Source: Ureibacillus yapensis
GTDB taxonomy: Bacteria; Bacillota; Bacilli; Bacillales_A; Planococcaceae
Length of the DNA stretch: 64,000 nt
Direction: 5' to 3'
Assembly (NCBI RefSeq): GCF_003515775.1
Contig: NZ_QWEI01000007.1
Coordinates: 62,001 to 126,000, forward strand
How positions within the stretch are numbered: the stretch's first letter is position 1; each line of letters starts with the position of its first letter. Under the pieces are notes generated by a model that saw nothing but the letters and a program-made list of their open reading frames with translations, was not told the DNA's origin and searched no databases. The position numbers and the translations under genes are program-made. Below, one piece after another: positions 36,699-45,246 of the stretch.

Positions 36699-36949
36699 TT
36701 TTAGCTAACGTTTACTATATTAACAAAAAGTTTTCCCGAAATAAATACAAAATTTATATTTGACACTAAATTTTAAATTTTGTCCATAAACGCCTTAATA
36801 ACTATTCCATTTTTTAAATTAATTGTAAATTATTTACTGTATGTAACAAACAAGATAGCTAATTTTATTTTATGAATATAATAAATGAATCCAATATCCA
36901 TTTTATTGAATTGTCTGGTTTTTAAAGTATAGAAAGCTATATTCGGAAC

Positions 36950-36993
36950 AAAAAAGATGATAATCTCCCCTCTTGCAGGGCAAATTACCATCT
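36950..36993 (-). terminator. Terminator of the second opp operon
   Basis: Minus-strand AGATGGTAAT...GCCCT pairs with AGGGG...ATTATCATCT, loop GCAAG, then TTTTTT. It lies 15 bases past the oppF2 stop. Confidence 0.75.
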
Positions 36994-37007
36994 AATTTCC
37001 TTCTATT

Positions 37008-37913
37008 TTACAACCATGATTTTATTTGACTATCCGATCCGTAGACAAAATGGGCCGGCAACACTTCATGCAATTTAGCGGTATGATCCGTTTCCTCATG
37101 ACGATACGGAATTCTTTGCCGTATTCTTTCCGACAAAGGATCCGGCAAAGGCACGGCTGACAGCAATGATTTTGTATAAGGATGAATCGGATTATGGTAA
37201 ATTTCTTCCGCTTCCCCCAGTTCGACAATCTTTCCTCTGTACATGACCGCAATTCGGTCACTGATATACTTTACCATTGATAAATCATGGGCAATAAATA
37301 GATAAGTTAAATTGCGTTCCTTTTGGAGTTTCTTCAATAAATTTACGACCTGCGCTTGAATGGATACATCCAAAGCCGATATGGGTTCATCGGCTATAAT
37401 AAAGCTGGGATTCAAGCTTAAAGCGCGCGCAATCCCGATCCTTTGGCGCTGACCGCCGGAAAATTCATGGGCATAGCGGTTAGCATGCTCACGGTTTAAG
37501 CCAACCGATTCCAATAACTCAGCGATTCGTTCTTTTCTTTCCCTCTTATCTTTATACAATCCATGAATATCAAACCCTTCGCTAATGACTTCCCCTGCTG
37601 TCATGCGGGGATTCAAGGAAGCATAGGGATCTTGGAAAATCATTTGCATTTCCCGATTAAATTCCCTTACTTCTTTTCTGGATTTAGTCTCGTGGATGTT
37701 TTTTCCTTTATATAGAACTTCGCCATCGGTAATATCGTATAAACGAATAATGGAACGTCCGGTTGTTGACTTTCCGCAACCCGACTCTCCCACCAATCCC
37801 AAAGTTTCTCCTTCATATACATCAAAGCTGATTCCGTCCACCGCTTTAATGGGATTATTCTTGGTGCCAAAATACTGTGTTAGGTTGGTGACTTGCAATA
37901 ATTTTTCAGCCAT
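37008..37913 (-). CDS. oppF: Oligopeptide ABC transporter ATPase OppF (operon 2)
   Basis: A 301-residue ATPase, paralogue of the one at 31022. Walker A GESGCGKST, signature FSGGQRQR and Walker B IIADEPISALD are intact, and the C-terminal Opp extension (YTKSLLSAVPLPDPLSER) is present. It overlaps the oppD2 end by 8 bp, exactly as in operon 1. Differences from the first copy are scattered conservative changes, and many codons differ at third positions, which speaks for an old duplication rather than a recent one. Confidence 0.93.
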   Translation of the reverse strand: MAEKLLQVTNLTQYFGTKNNPIKAVDGISFDVYEGETLGLVGESGCGKSTTGRSIIRLYDITDGEVLYKGKNIHETKSRKEVREFNREMQMIFQDPYASLNPRMTAGEVISEGFDIHGLYKDKRERKERIAELLESVGLNREHANRYAHEFSGGQRQRIGIARALSLNPSFIIADEPISALDVSIQAQVVNLLKKLQKERNLTYLFIAHDLSMVKYISDRIAVMYRGKIVELGEAEEIYHNPIHPYTKSLLSAVPLPDPLSERIRQRIPYRHEETDHTAKLHEVLPAHFVYGSDSQIKSWL

Positions 37914-38958
37914 TGACCTGCGCCTCCTTCAGATAGCCCTCAATTCTTCGGGAGATTGCTTCCGGAATATCTATTTTCGGGGCATCGGGATGCAGCAGCC
38001 ATGTTTTTGCAAAATGCGTTTCGGAAACCTGAAACATTGGAGGCTCTTCTTCATAATCAATGGCCATGGCAAATTCATTTCTAGGTGCGAAAGCATCCCC
38101 TTTTGGCAGGTGAATCAAATCGGGTGGCGAGCCGGGAATCGTGCGCAATTCTTCATTCACATTATTTCTCAAGTCAGGCATTGAACCCAGCAACCCCCAT
38201 GTGTACGGATGCTTTGGGTTATAGAAAATGTCATTCACGGTCCCATATTCAACAATTTGGCCTGCATACATTACCGCTACACGATCCGCCACATTTGCTA
38301 CAACACCCAAGTCATGTGTAATGAAGATAATGGAAGTTTTTCTTTTCTTTTGGATATCCTTCATCAATTCCAAAATTTGAGCCTGTATTGTCACATCCAG
38401 CGCCGTGGTCGGTTCATCCGCAATCAATAATTTTGGATCTGCCGCCAGGGCAATGGCAATGACGACACGCTGCCGCATTCCTCCGCTAAATTCGTACGGG
38501 TATTGCTTAAAGCGCTTCTCGGGCATAGGAATGCCAACTAAATTCAATAATTTTACCGCTCTTTCCCTTGCTTCTGCTGCCGGGATCTTTTGATGCTTTA
38601 ATATCACCTCCGTAATTTGGCGGCCAATGCGCATTGTAGGATTTAATGCGGTCATGGGGTCCTGGAAAATCATCGCAATTTCGTTTCCCCGGATTTTGGA
38701 CATTTGCTTTTCGCTTAAAGGCAGCAGATTACGGCCCTCGAGTTTTATCTCCCCACCGGCATATATGCCTGGTGGCTGGGGGATAAGCTTCATGATGGCA
38801 TTGCTTGTTACGCTTTTGCCTGATCCCGACTCTCCTACAATCGCCAATGTTTCACCTTCATACAAATCAAAGCTAACCCCCCGGACTGCTTGAACCACAC
38901 CGGCATATGTTTTGAAATGAATTTTCAAATCATTGACTTCCAGCAGTTTCCTTGTCAT
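37906..38958 (-). CDS. oppD: Oligopeptide ABC transporter ATPase OppD (operon 2)
   Basis: A 350-residue ATPase paralogous to 31923-32978. Walker A is GESGSGKSV, the signature FSGGMRQR, Walker B LLIADEPTTALD, all intact. The C-terminal tail (IPGSPPDLIHLPKGDAFAP, then WLLHPDAPKIDIPEAI) follows the first copy closely. GAAGGTGAAAAC lies in front of the ATG. It is 14 bp downstream of oppC2. Confidence 0.93.
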   Translation of the reverse strand: MTRKLLEVNDLKIHFKTYAGVVQAVRGVSFDLYEGETLAIVGESGSGKSVTSNAIMKLIPQPPGIYAGGEIKLEGRNLLPLSEKQMSKIRGNEIAMIFQDPMTALNPTMRIGRQITEVILKHQKIPAAEARERAVKLLNLVGIPMPEKRFKQYPYEFSGGMRQRVVIAIALAADPKLLIADEPTTALDVTIQAQILELMKDIQKKRKTSIIFITHDLGVVANVADRVAVMYAGQIVEYGTVNDIFYNPKHPYTWGLLGSMPDLRNNVNEELRTIPGSPPDLIHLPKGDAFAPRNEFAMAIDYEEEPPMFQVSETHFAKTWLLHPDAPKIDIPEAISRRIEGYLKEAQVNG

Positions 38959-38972
38959 GTTTTCACCTTCTT

Positions 38973-39908
38973 TTATTTTCGTAATTTCGGATCCAATGCA
39001 TCGCGCAATCCATCGCCAACCGCATTAAACGAGAAGATGGTTAACGAAATAAAGAACGCCGGGAAAAACAGTCGCCATGGTGCTGAAGTCAACGCTTTAT
39101 TGCCCTCGGCTGCCATGGTTCCCCAGCTCGCTGTCGGTGCAGGAACGCCAAGGCCTAAATAACTCAAAAAAGATTCAGTGAAGATGGCCGTCGGAATCGT
39201 TAAAGTCATTGTGACCAAGATTGCACCCAGTGCGTTGGGAACCAAATGCCTTTTGATCAAATGCCATGTACTTGCGCCCAGTGTACGGGCTGCCAGCACA
39301 TACTCTTGATTCTTTATGGAGAGCACCTCCCCACGAACAATCCGGGCCATATTGATCCATCCCGTGATGGATAAGGCAATAATCATCGGAAGCAGCCCCG
39401 GTTCCAGCACAACCAGCAGGATAATTACAACAAGCAAATAAGGCACGGCCGATAATACGTCGGCAATACGCATCATCACATTGTCGACTCGTCCGCCAGC
39501 CAACCCGGAAATGCTTCCCCATAACACACCAATGATCAAATCAATAATCGCAGCGGTAATCCCGATAAAGAGAGAAATGCGCGCTCCCTGCCAAACACGC
39601 ACGAACACATCACGACCCAGGTCATCCGTTCCAAACCAATGGGTGGCAGTTGGTGCTGCATTGTAGATGCCCAATTGTTCGCGGTAGCTATATGGCGAAA
39701 AAACAGGAACGAAAATGGCAAGCAAAGTAATTATGACCAATGCAATGATTCCGAAAATCGCAAGCTTGTTATGGGAAAACCGAAGAAATACTTCCTTCCA
39801 GAAAGAGACGGATTGGTCTGCCAGTTTTTCGGTTTCTTCTTGCTTGATTCCGACAATCTCGAACTTTTCGGACGGTATTTTTTGTGGTTGCCAATCTGTC
39901 CTTGCCAT
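38973..39908 (-). CDS. oppC: Oligopeptide ABC transporter permease OppC (operon 2)
   Basis: A 311-residue permease paralogous to 32995-33924. The N-terminal cytoplasmic stretch differs (MARTDWQPQKIPSEKFEIVG), while the membrane part is nearly identical, including the coupling region EYVLAARTLGASTWHLIKRH. Its start overlaps the oppB2 stop as TAATG, as in operon 1. Confidence 0.92.
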   Translation of the reverse strand: MARTDWQPQKIPSEKFEIVGIKQEETEKLADQSVSFWKEVFLRFSHNKLAIFGIIALVIITLLAIFVPVFSPYSYREQLGIYNAAPTATHWFGTDDLGRDVFVRVWQGARISLFIGITAAIIDLIIGVLWGSISGLAGGRVDNVMMRIADVLSAVPYLLVVIILLVVLEPGLLPMIIALSITGWINMARIVRGEVLSIKNQEYVLAARTLGASTWHLIKRHLVPNALGAILVTMTLTIPTAIFTESFLSYLGLGVPAPTASWGTMAAEGNKALTSAPWRLFFPAFFISLTIFSFNAVGDGLRDALDPKLRK

Positions 39909-40837
39909 TATTTTTTCGCTCCTTTCAGTTTTATTCGAGGATCAATGACACTGTATAAAATATCAACAATCAATACTGCAAATAAAAGAATAATTGAATA
40001 GAAGACGGTTGTGCCCATAATGACTGTATAATCACGATTGGTAATACTTGTTACAAAATGCTTGCCCAATCCCGGAATCGCAAAAATTTGTTCAATGATA
40101 AAACTTCCTGTAACTACACCGGCTGTTAGCGGCCCTAAATAGGTAATCACCGGCATCAGGGCATTCCGCAACGTATGGCGAATCACAATCGTCCACTTGC
40201 CAAGGCCCTTGGAGCGCGCCATCTTGACATAGTCACTATTGGATTGCTCAAGCATACTCGCTCTTGTAAGCTTTGCAATAAATCCTGCATGCGTGATGGC
40301 AATCGCCAACGCAGGCAGAATGCTATAGTTAAACCCTTTCCACCCACTTACAGGGAAATGGCCAAATTTAAACGCCAGGAAATACTGCATCAACCCTGCC
40401 AATATAAAGGAGGGAACGGAAATTCCAAGCACTGCAATGGTAGACGCTAGATAATCAGGGAGCTTGTTATGATAAAGAGCCGCAATGGCACCGAGCAATA
40501 TTCCTATTCCAACGGCCAGAATCATGGCCTCGATTCCCAGCGTTAAAGAGATCGGAAAACTTTCAGAAATAATATCATTTGTCGAACGCCCTTTATATTT
40601 CATCGATTCACCAAAATCAAAGGAAATTGTATCCACTAAATAATCCTTATATTGGATATACCAAGGGTTGTCTAATCCATATTTTGCATTCAATTGCGCT
40701 TCAATTTTCGGCGGGAAAGCTCGTTCGCTGGCAAATGGACTTCCTGGCGCCAGCCTCATCAGAAAGAATGTCGCAGTGACGATGATAAATAAAGCCATGA
40801 GTATATAAATTAAACGCTTACATATATACCTCAGCAC
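39908..40837 (-). CDS. oppB: Oligopeptide ABC transporter permease OppB (operon 2)
   Basis: A 309-residue permease, the same length as its paralogue once the start is set at the GTG at 40837 (translation LRYICKRLIYILMALFIIV after the initiator). A GAGGAGGGG site lies 6-7 bases before this GTG. The frame is open 27 codons further upstream, through the terminator hairpin, and is discounted. The coupling loop [20 protein letters not shown] is conserved. Confidence 0.9.
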   Translation of the reverse strand: MLRYICKRLIYILMALFIIVTATFFLMRLAPGSPFASERAFPPKIEAQLNAKYGLDNPWYIQYKDYLVDTISFDFGESMKYKGRSTNDIISESFPISLTLGIEAMILAVGIGILLGAIAALYHNKLPDYLASTIAVLGISVPSFILAGLMQYFLAFKFGHFPVSGWKGFNYSILPALAIAITHAGFIAKLTRASMLEQSNSDYVKMARSKGLGKWTIVIRHTLRNALMPVITYLGPLTAGVVTGSFIIEQIFAIPGLGKHFVTSITNRDYTVIMGTTVFYSIILLFAVLIVDILYSVIDPRIKLKGAKK

Positions 40838-40869
40838 TTCAAGCCCCTCCTCTTTTGAATGTTGATTAG

Positions 40870-40908
40870 AAAAAGGCTGCTCGAATCGATTACTCGATAT
40901 AAGCAGCC
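40870..40908 (-). terminator. Attenuator-like hairpin between oppA and oppB (operon 2)
   Basis: Minus-strand GGCTGCT (40908-40902) pairs with AGCAGCC (40881-40875), an inner ATCGAGTAATCGAT can fold as well, and TTTTTCT follows. It has the same position as the hairpin of operon 1 but a different sequence. Confidence 0.75.
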
Positions 40909-40937
40909 TAGATAGCACCTTTTTCTAAGGGTATAGA

Positions 40938-42611
40938 TTATTTGTTGATGTCCACATATTTAAGGTAGACGTTGCCAAGTTGATCCAATTCCATGTTTTC
41001 TACATAATCTTTCTTAACAGAAAGGTTTGTATAGTAGTAGATTGGTGCAACAGGGAATTCGGACATTAAAATTCCTTCTGCCTGTTTTAGTAACTCAATC
41101 CGTTTTTCTTGGTCAGTTTCAGCATTTGATTGATGCAATAACGCCGTGTATTCCGCATTTTCCCATCCAGTATCGTTGTTGCCGTTCTTCGCTGAATCAT
41201 ATTGTTCCAGGAATGTATAAGCATCATTATAATCGGCAATCCAGCCTAAACGGCCAATTTGGTAATCCAGGTTCGTTAACTTATCCAAGTATACTTGCCA
41301 CTCAGAGTTATCAAGAGTAACTTCAATCCCTAGATTTGTGCGCCATCCCTCTTGGATAAATTGAGCAATCGCAGCATGTGCTTCACTTGTATTGAAGGAT
41401 AATTTAAGGTTCAATTCACTTGGATCGCTTAAACCAAGTTCTTTCAATCCAGCTTCCAATGCTTTTTTTGCTTCTTCGATATCATTGTCTTTAATATACC
41501 CGCGATCTTCATTGAACCCATTAACCGCTAAAGGAACCATACCTAAAGCAGGCGTTTGTTCACCTTTCGTAATATTGTCGACCAACCCTTGACGGTTGAT
41601 GGCTAGAGTCAACGCTTTACGGATGTTGGCATTGCCCATAATTTTATCCGTTGTGTTGAATTTATACATGTAAATAGCTGAATAATCAGCGATTTTTAAA
41701 ATGCCCTCTTGTTTGTAGCGATCAATTACATCCAGTGCTACAGTCTGGAATGGCGAACCTACGAAATCGATTTCGCCCGCATCAAACATTGTTGCAGCAG
41801 TTGTCTCGGATTCAACCATTCCAATATTTACTTTATCCAACGCTACGTTTTCTGCATCCCAGTAATTTGCGTTTTTCTCTAAAGTCATGGAACCACTGTG
41901 CTGCCAATCTGTTAAAGTGAATGGTCCATTCGTGATGAATAAGTCACCAGCTTCTGCATACCAAGTTTCGTTTGCTTCAGCTGTTGCTTTGTGAATTGGG
42001 AAATATGTCTTGAATGCTGTTAATTCCAAGAAATAAGGTGTTGGATTTTCAAGCGTAACTTCCAACGTTTTTTCGTCAACAACCTTAATTCCTAGATCTT
42101 CCTCAGTACCTCCACCTTCATTGTAAGCTTGTGCCCCTTTAATTGGGTAAAGGATTGAAGCATACTCAGATGCATTTTCTGGGTTTAATGCAAATTTCCA
42201 AGCATATTCAAAGTCTTCAGCAGTAACAGCATCTCCATTTGACCATTTTGCATCGCGTAATGTGAATGTATATACTAGGCCATCTTCACTGACTTCCCAC
42301 TTTTCTGCTGCACCTGCGATTACTTCGCCGTCTTTATAAGTTGTTAATCCTTCATAAATTTGTTTCAAAACCGCACTTGACGTGTTATCCGTTGCTAATT
42401 GCGGATGCATGGAAGGCGGCTCTGATGTAACAACCAAATTAAGTTCTTTTGGACCGCCTTCTGTTGTACCTTCAGGACTTTCAGTGCCTTCTGTGCCTTC
42501 TGTTGTTTCCTCTTCAGATGCCGGCTTTTCTTCAGCGCCGAAGTTACAAGCCGCCAGTATCAAAGTTAAAGCTAGCAACATAAGCATTAAAAATAGATTT
42601 CGTTTTTTCAA
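40938..42611 (-). CDS. oppA: Oligopeptide-binding lipoprotein OppA (operon 2)
   Basis: A 557-residue SBP family 5 lipoprotein (lipobox LAAC, Cys at about 22). After the lipid anchor comes a low-complexity acidic linker rich in Glu, Gly and Thr (about 27-53), longer than in the first copy. Then LNLVVTSEPPSMHPQLATDN and the usual OppA blocks follow. The start is TTG at 42611, with AAGGGGGTC upstream. TTG plus this site may give lower initiation than the AGGAGG-ATG of the first oppA. A CodY-like box lies 32 bases upstream. Confidence 0.92.
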   Translation of the reverse strand: MKKRNLFLMLMLLALTLILAACNFGAEEKPASEEETTEGTEGTESPEGTTEGGPKELNLVVTSEPPSMHPQLATDNTSSAVLKQIYEGLTTYKDGEVIAGAAEKWEVSEDGLVYTFTLRDAKWSNGDAVTAEDFEYAWKFALNPENASEYASILYPIKGAQAYNEGGGTEEDLGIKVVDEKTLEVTLENPTPYFLELTAFKTYFPIHKATAEANETWYAEAGDLFITNGPFTLTDWQHSGSMTLEKNANYWDAENVALDKVNIGMVESETTAATMFDAGEIDFVGSPFQTVALDVIDRYKQEGILKIADYSAIYMYKFNTTDKIMGNANIRKALTLAINRQGLVDNITKGEQTPALGMVPLAVNGFNEDRGYIKDNDIEEAKKALEAGLKELGLSDPSELNLKLSFNTSEAHAAIAQFIQEGWRTNLGIEVTLDNSEWQVYLDKLTNLDYQIGRLGWIADYNDAYTFLEQYDSAKNGNNDTGWENAEYTALLHQSNAETDQEKRIELLKQAEGILMSEFPVAPIYYYTNLSVKKDYVENMELDQLGNVYLKYVDINK

Positions 42612-42642
42612 TGCAAGACCCCCTTGTTTTTCGATTTTTCCC

Positions 42643-42657
42643 TATTTTCTGAAAATA
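42643..42657 (-). promoter_or_regulatory. CodY-box-like site upstream of oppA (operon 2)
   Basis: TATTTTCTGAAAATA, a perfect 15-base palindrome, matches the CodY consensus in 13 of 15 positions (mismatches only at the two outer bases). It lies 32 bases before the TTG start. Confidence 0.6.
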
Positions 42658-43032
42658 GGAGCAACATCATCATCATAGCAAATAATATTTACAAAATAAA
42701 CAAAAAATTCACTTTCCTACGAAAATTTCAGTAACTAATTATTTTAATATAATCCTTGATATATCAACATTTACAAATATTTCTACTTTAACTTATTAAA
42801 ATATTAAAGTAATTAAATTGGTTAATTAAATAATCAATCCAACTGAAAGCATTAGTGCGAAAGGACCCTTTAAGTATTCCGTCTGTTTTCTGACTATTGA
42901 TATAATTCCTTGTCCCCTTTTTCATTTACTCAAAATACTTATTAGTCTCTTTTAAAAATATTTTGCTACTAAAAATTCTTTTATGTAAATTTTTTGTGAT
43001 GCCGTGTGTATCAGAACAGGAATCGGTACATC
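42658..43032. other. AT-rich intergenic region, no gene seen
   Basis: About 375 very AT-rich bases between the divergent oppA2 and TSUP genes. It presumably carries the promoter of operon 2. I see no coding frame and no structure that I can name as a riboswitch. Confidence 0.4.
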
Positions 43033-43061
43033 TTGATAAATCCCCAAAACAAAGTTAATAT
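43033..43061 (+). promoter_or_regulatory. Sigma-A promoter of the TSUP gene
   Basis: TTGATA (43033-43038), a 17-base spacer and TAATAT (43056-43061). It would give a 5' leader of about 85 bases. Confidence 0.55.
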
Positions 43062-43153
43062 ATGGAAGACTCTCATTTAGTAGGTTCAAGCTTTATCTGC
43101 AGCCGATCTACTTAATCGATTTTCAATCACATCTTGAAAGGTAGTTACAGTAT

Positions 43154-43921
43154 ATGTTTTTCGACTTAGACCCATCTCTGATTATCATCTTATTTGTCTT
43201 TGGATTTTTGGCAGCCTTTATCGATTCCGTGGTTGGCGGTGGGGGATTAATCTCTCTGCCAGCATTGATGTTTACTGGATTAAGTCCTTCCGCTGCCGTG
43301 GCAACAAACAAACTCGCTGGAACTATGGGTTCTTTAACAAGTACCATTACTTTCTACCGGTCCGGCAAGCTTGATTTCAAGAGCATCGCCAAGATTTTCC
43401 CGATTGTCTTCATCTTCGCAATGGCAGGAGCTTGGACTGTTCATTTAATGGATCCCAACTTATTGAAGCCCTTAATGTTGATCATGTTGGCAGCCGTAGC
43501 TGTTTATACTATATTTAAAAAAGACTGGGGGAGCATTTCGACCTTTAAAAAACTCACACCCAAAAAGTACATAGGATTTATTGCTTTGGTTTCAATCATT
43601 GGATTTTATGATGGCTTTCTAGGACCCGGTACCGGTTCATTCCTGATTTTCGCCTTTTTGATGATTGGCCATGACTTCCTGAAAGCTGCGGGAAATGCCA
43701 AGTTTCTAAACTTCGCCAGCAATATCGGGGCGCTTGTTATGTTCCTTTTCTTGGGCCAAATCAATTTCGCTTACGGTCTTATTATGGGGGTGGCACAAAT
43801 CATCGGAGCCATCTGCGGTTCTCGATTTGCCATCAAACGAGGAAGCAATTATGTTCGCATTTTATTTATTGTAGTTACGATTCTGTTGCTTGCCAAAAAT
43901 ACATATGATTATTTTTCCTAA
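43154..43921 (+). CDS. TSUP (TauE/SafE) family membrane transporter
   Basis: A 255-residue membrane protein with about eight hydrophobic segments. It shows the duplicated TSUP motif: SVVGGGGLISLPALMFTGLSPSAA-like in the first half (positions about 24-48) and GFYDGFLGPGTGSF in the second (about 155-168). Relatives export sulfite, sulfoacetate or other organosulfur anions, and the substrate is unknown here. An AAAGG site lies about 12 bases upstream of the ATG, somewhat far. It ends at a bidirectional terminator. Confidence 0.85.
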   Translation: MFFDLDPSLIIILFVFGFLAAFIDSVVGGGGLISLPALMFTGLSPSAAVATNKLAGTMGSLTSTITFYRSGKLDFKSIAKIFPIVFIFAMAGAWTVHLMDPNLLKPLMLIMLAAVAVYTIFKKDWGSISTFKKLTPKKYIGFIALVSIIGFYDGFLGPGTGSFLIFAFLMIGHDFLKAAGNAKFLNFASNIGALVMFLFLGQINFAYGLIMGVAQIIGAICGSRFAIKRGSNYVRILFIVVTILLLAKNTYDYFS

Positions 43922-43924
43922 ACA

Positions 43925-43954
43925 AAAAATCGAGGCTGCGCTTTAACCGCACCT
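43925..43954. terminator. Bidirectional terminator between TSUP and FusB-like genes
   Basis: Stem AATCGAGG/CCTCGATT with inner GCG/CGC, A-run on one side and CTTTT on the other. Confidence 0.75.
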
Positions 43955-43969
43955 CGATTCTTTTCATCT

Positions 43970-44602
43970 TTACGTTAAATTCTCAACAAAATCCTCGAAC
44001 TTCGATAAGTCGGATAATGCCTCATTGCATGCTTTACTATCTTGGCAAAGATAGTTCCCTTTTTTCGTATAGGTGCCTAGATCTGTTCCTTTTTTCGCTA
44101 CGAGCAGCATGCCTACCTTTGCGTGCTGATTGCATACTGTACAAATTCCCACTTTCTCCGAATGGCTGAATACGCCGCGCACCCCTTTAAGGGTTCCTTC
44201 TTCTCTGTACACGATGTATTTTCGATTTGTTCCCGCATCAAACCAGCTTAAATATGATGTTTCTTTCCAATCGTAAGAATCAAGGTTTGGCAACTTTAAT
44301 TTCTTCTCCTTAGGAAACAATTTTTTCAGCTCATTTGCAGTTGGTGCTTGGAAAGGAATCACATAGGGTTTAATGTCATTCAAAAAATAATGCAGTTGTT
44401 CTTTTGTTTCGATATTAAAGATCGGCTGCAGCTGCAGCTGCTGGCTTATTTCCGTGAAAGTCAGTTTTTCATCTATCTTTTCCTGCACGAGCGCTTGGAT
44501 TGCTTGTATCACTTTTTGATCTTTCGTTGTCGTATACGTATTCAATATTTTTTTGGCTTGCTTTTTTACCAATTGATACTGCTCTACCGTCATGAATTGC
44601 AT
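43970..44602 (-). CDS. FusB/FusC-like elongation factor G-binding protein
   Basis: A 210-residue protein matching the FusB family in length and layout: an N-terminal helical bundle (about 1-85) and a C-terminal domain with a treble-clef-like zinc finger, CTVCNQHAKVGMLL ... YLCQDSKAC (about 155-195). FusB proteins bind EF-G and free it from fusidic-acid-stalled ribosomes. Chromosomal copies in Bacillales may have a housekeeping role in translation. The start at 44602 follows GAAGGAGTGGGG; 17 upstream codons are open but unlikely. No mobile-element signs surround it. Confidence 0.8.
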   Translation of the reverse strand: MQFMTVEQYQLVKKQAKKILNTYTTTKDQKVIQAIQALVQEKIDEKLTFTEISQQLQLQPIFNIETKEQLHYFLNDIKPYVIPFQAPTANELKKLFPKEKKLKLPNLDSYDWKETSYLSWFDAGTNRKYIVYREEGTLKGVRGVFSHSEKVGICTVCNQHAKVGMLLVAKKGTDLGTYTKKGNYLCQDSKACNEALSDLSKFEDFVENLT

Positions 44603-44688
44603 GTTCCCCACTCCTTCTATGGATAAGATACACAAAAGTGATGCAACCAGCAATTGGGGTTTATTATTATAATTATTTTTTACCTATA

Positions 44689-44713
44689 AAAAAAAGCGAG
44701 CCGGGGCTAGCTC
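44689..44713 (-). terminator. Terminator of the HTH gene
   Basis: Minus-strand GAGCT-AGCCCC-GGCTC hairpin followed by GC and eight T; overlaps the stop codon. Confidence 0.6.
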
Positions 44714-44978
44714 ATTCCTTTTTGTAAACAATCTTTTTAATTGTTTCTATCGATAAATGATATTGTTCCGCTAATTCTCGAAGAGATGTTCCCTGCAGAA
44801 AATGTTGCTTGATTCTCTTATTTCTTTCTTGCAGCCGCTGCCGTTCACCGGTCAACAGCCCCCATTGAAGGCGTTGCTTTTCCGGCTTTGGTATATAGAC
44901 TAAATCTCCTTGAACATACTTCTGAACTTCTTTTAACAATTCCTCTGGCAAAACATCATGTGCATTCATATAACGCAT
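44712..44978 (-). CDS. Small HTH protein of the CD3324 / Mor-like type
   Basis: An 88-residue protein. The first half (MRYMNAHDVLPEELLKEVQK, then GDLVYIPKPEKQR) and the C-terminal helix-turn-helix (FLQGTSLRELAEQYHLSIET, about 60-80) match the CD3324 family related to the phage Mor activator. Such genes are common as single chromosomal copies in Firmicutes; function unknown. The start at 44978 follows AAAGGAG by 8 bases. Confidence 0.78.
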   Translation of the reverse strand: MRYMNAHDVLPEELLKEVQKYVQGDLVYIPKPEKQRLQWGLLTGERQRLQERNKRIKQHFLQGTSLRELAEQYHLSIETIKKIVYKKE

Positions 44979-45064
44979 AAAAAACGCTCCTTTACTTTTC
45001 TGATTCAAAGTGAAGGGCAAAGCGATAATGAATAACATGACGAACCCTTAGGCGATGGAATCCA

Positions 45065-45145
45065 TTACCCCATACAAAGTATCGCCGCATTATTCATTGG
45101 CTTTGCATGGGATTTTCCAGTAAGCGGCACATTCGGTTGAGCCAT
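45065..45145 (-). CDS. Possible 26-residue peptide
   Basis: A 27-codon frame, MAQPNVPLTGKSHAKPMNNA and onwards, with AAAGGATG about 7 bases before the ATG. No family is recognised and the length is short enough to arise by chance. It is listed because it lies in an otherwise empty gap with a fair ribosome site. Confidence 0.2.
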   Translation of the reverse strand: MAQPNVPLTGKSHAKPMNNAAILCMG

Positions 45146-45246
45146 TTCGTCACATCCTTTAAAAAATAGATCATGATGTCTTTATTATACAGAAGAATAA
45201 AAAAATCGAACCAAAAAAGAGCATTTTTTGCATTCGATTATAAAGG

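Noticed and set aside
42658-43032. A riboswitch or other structured leader in the long gap before the TSUP gene
   Set aside because: The region is AT-rich and lies upstream of the likely promoter at 43033-43061; no conserved riboswitch core was recognisable.
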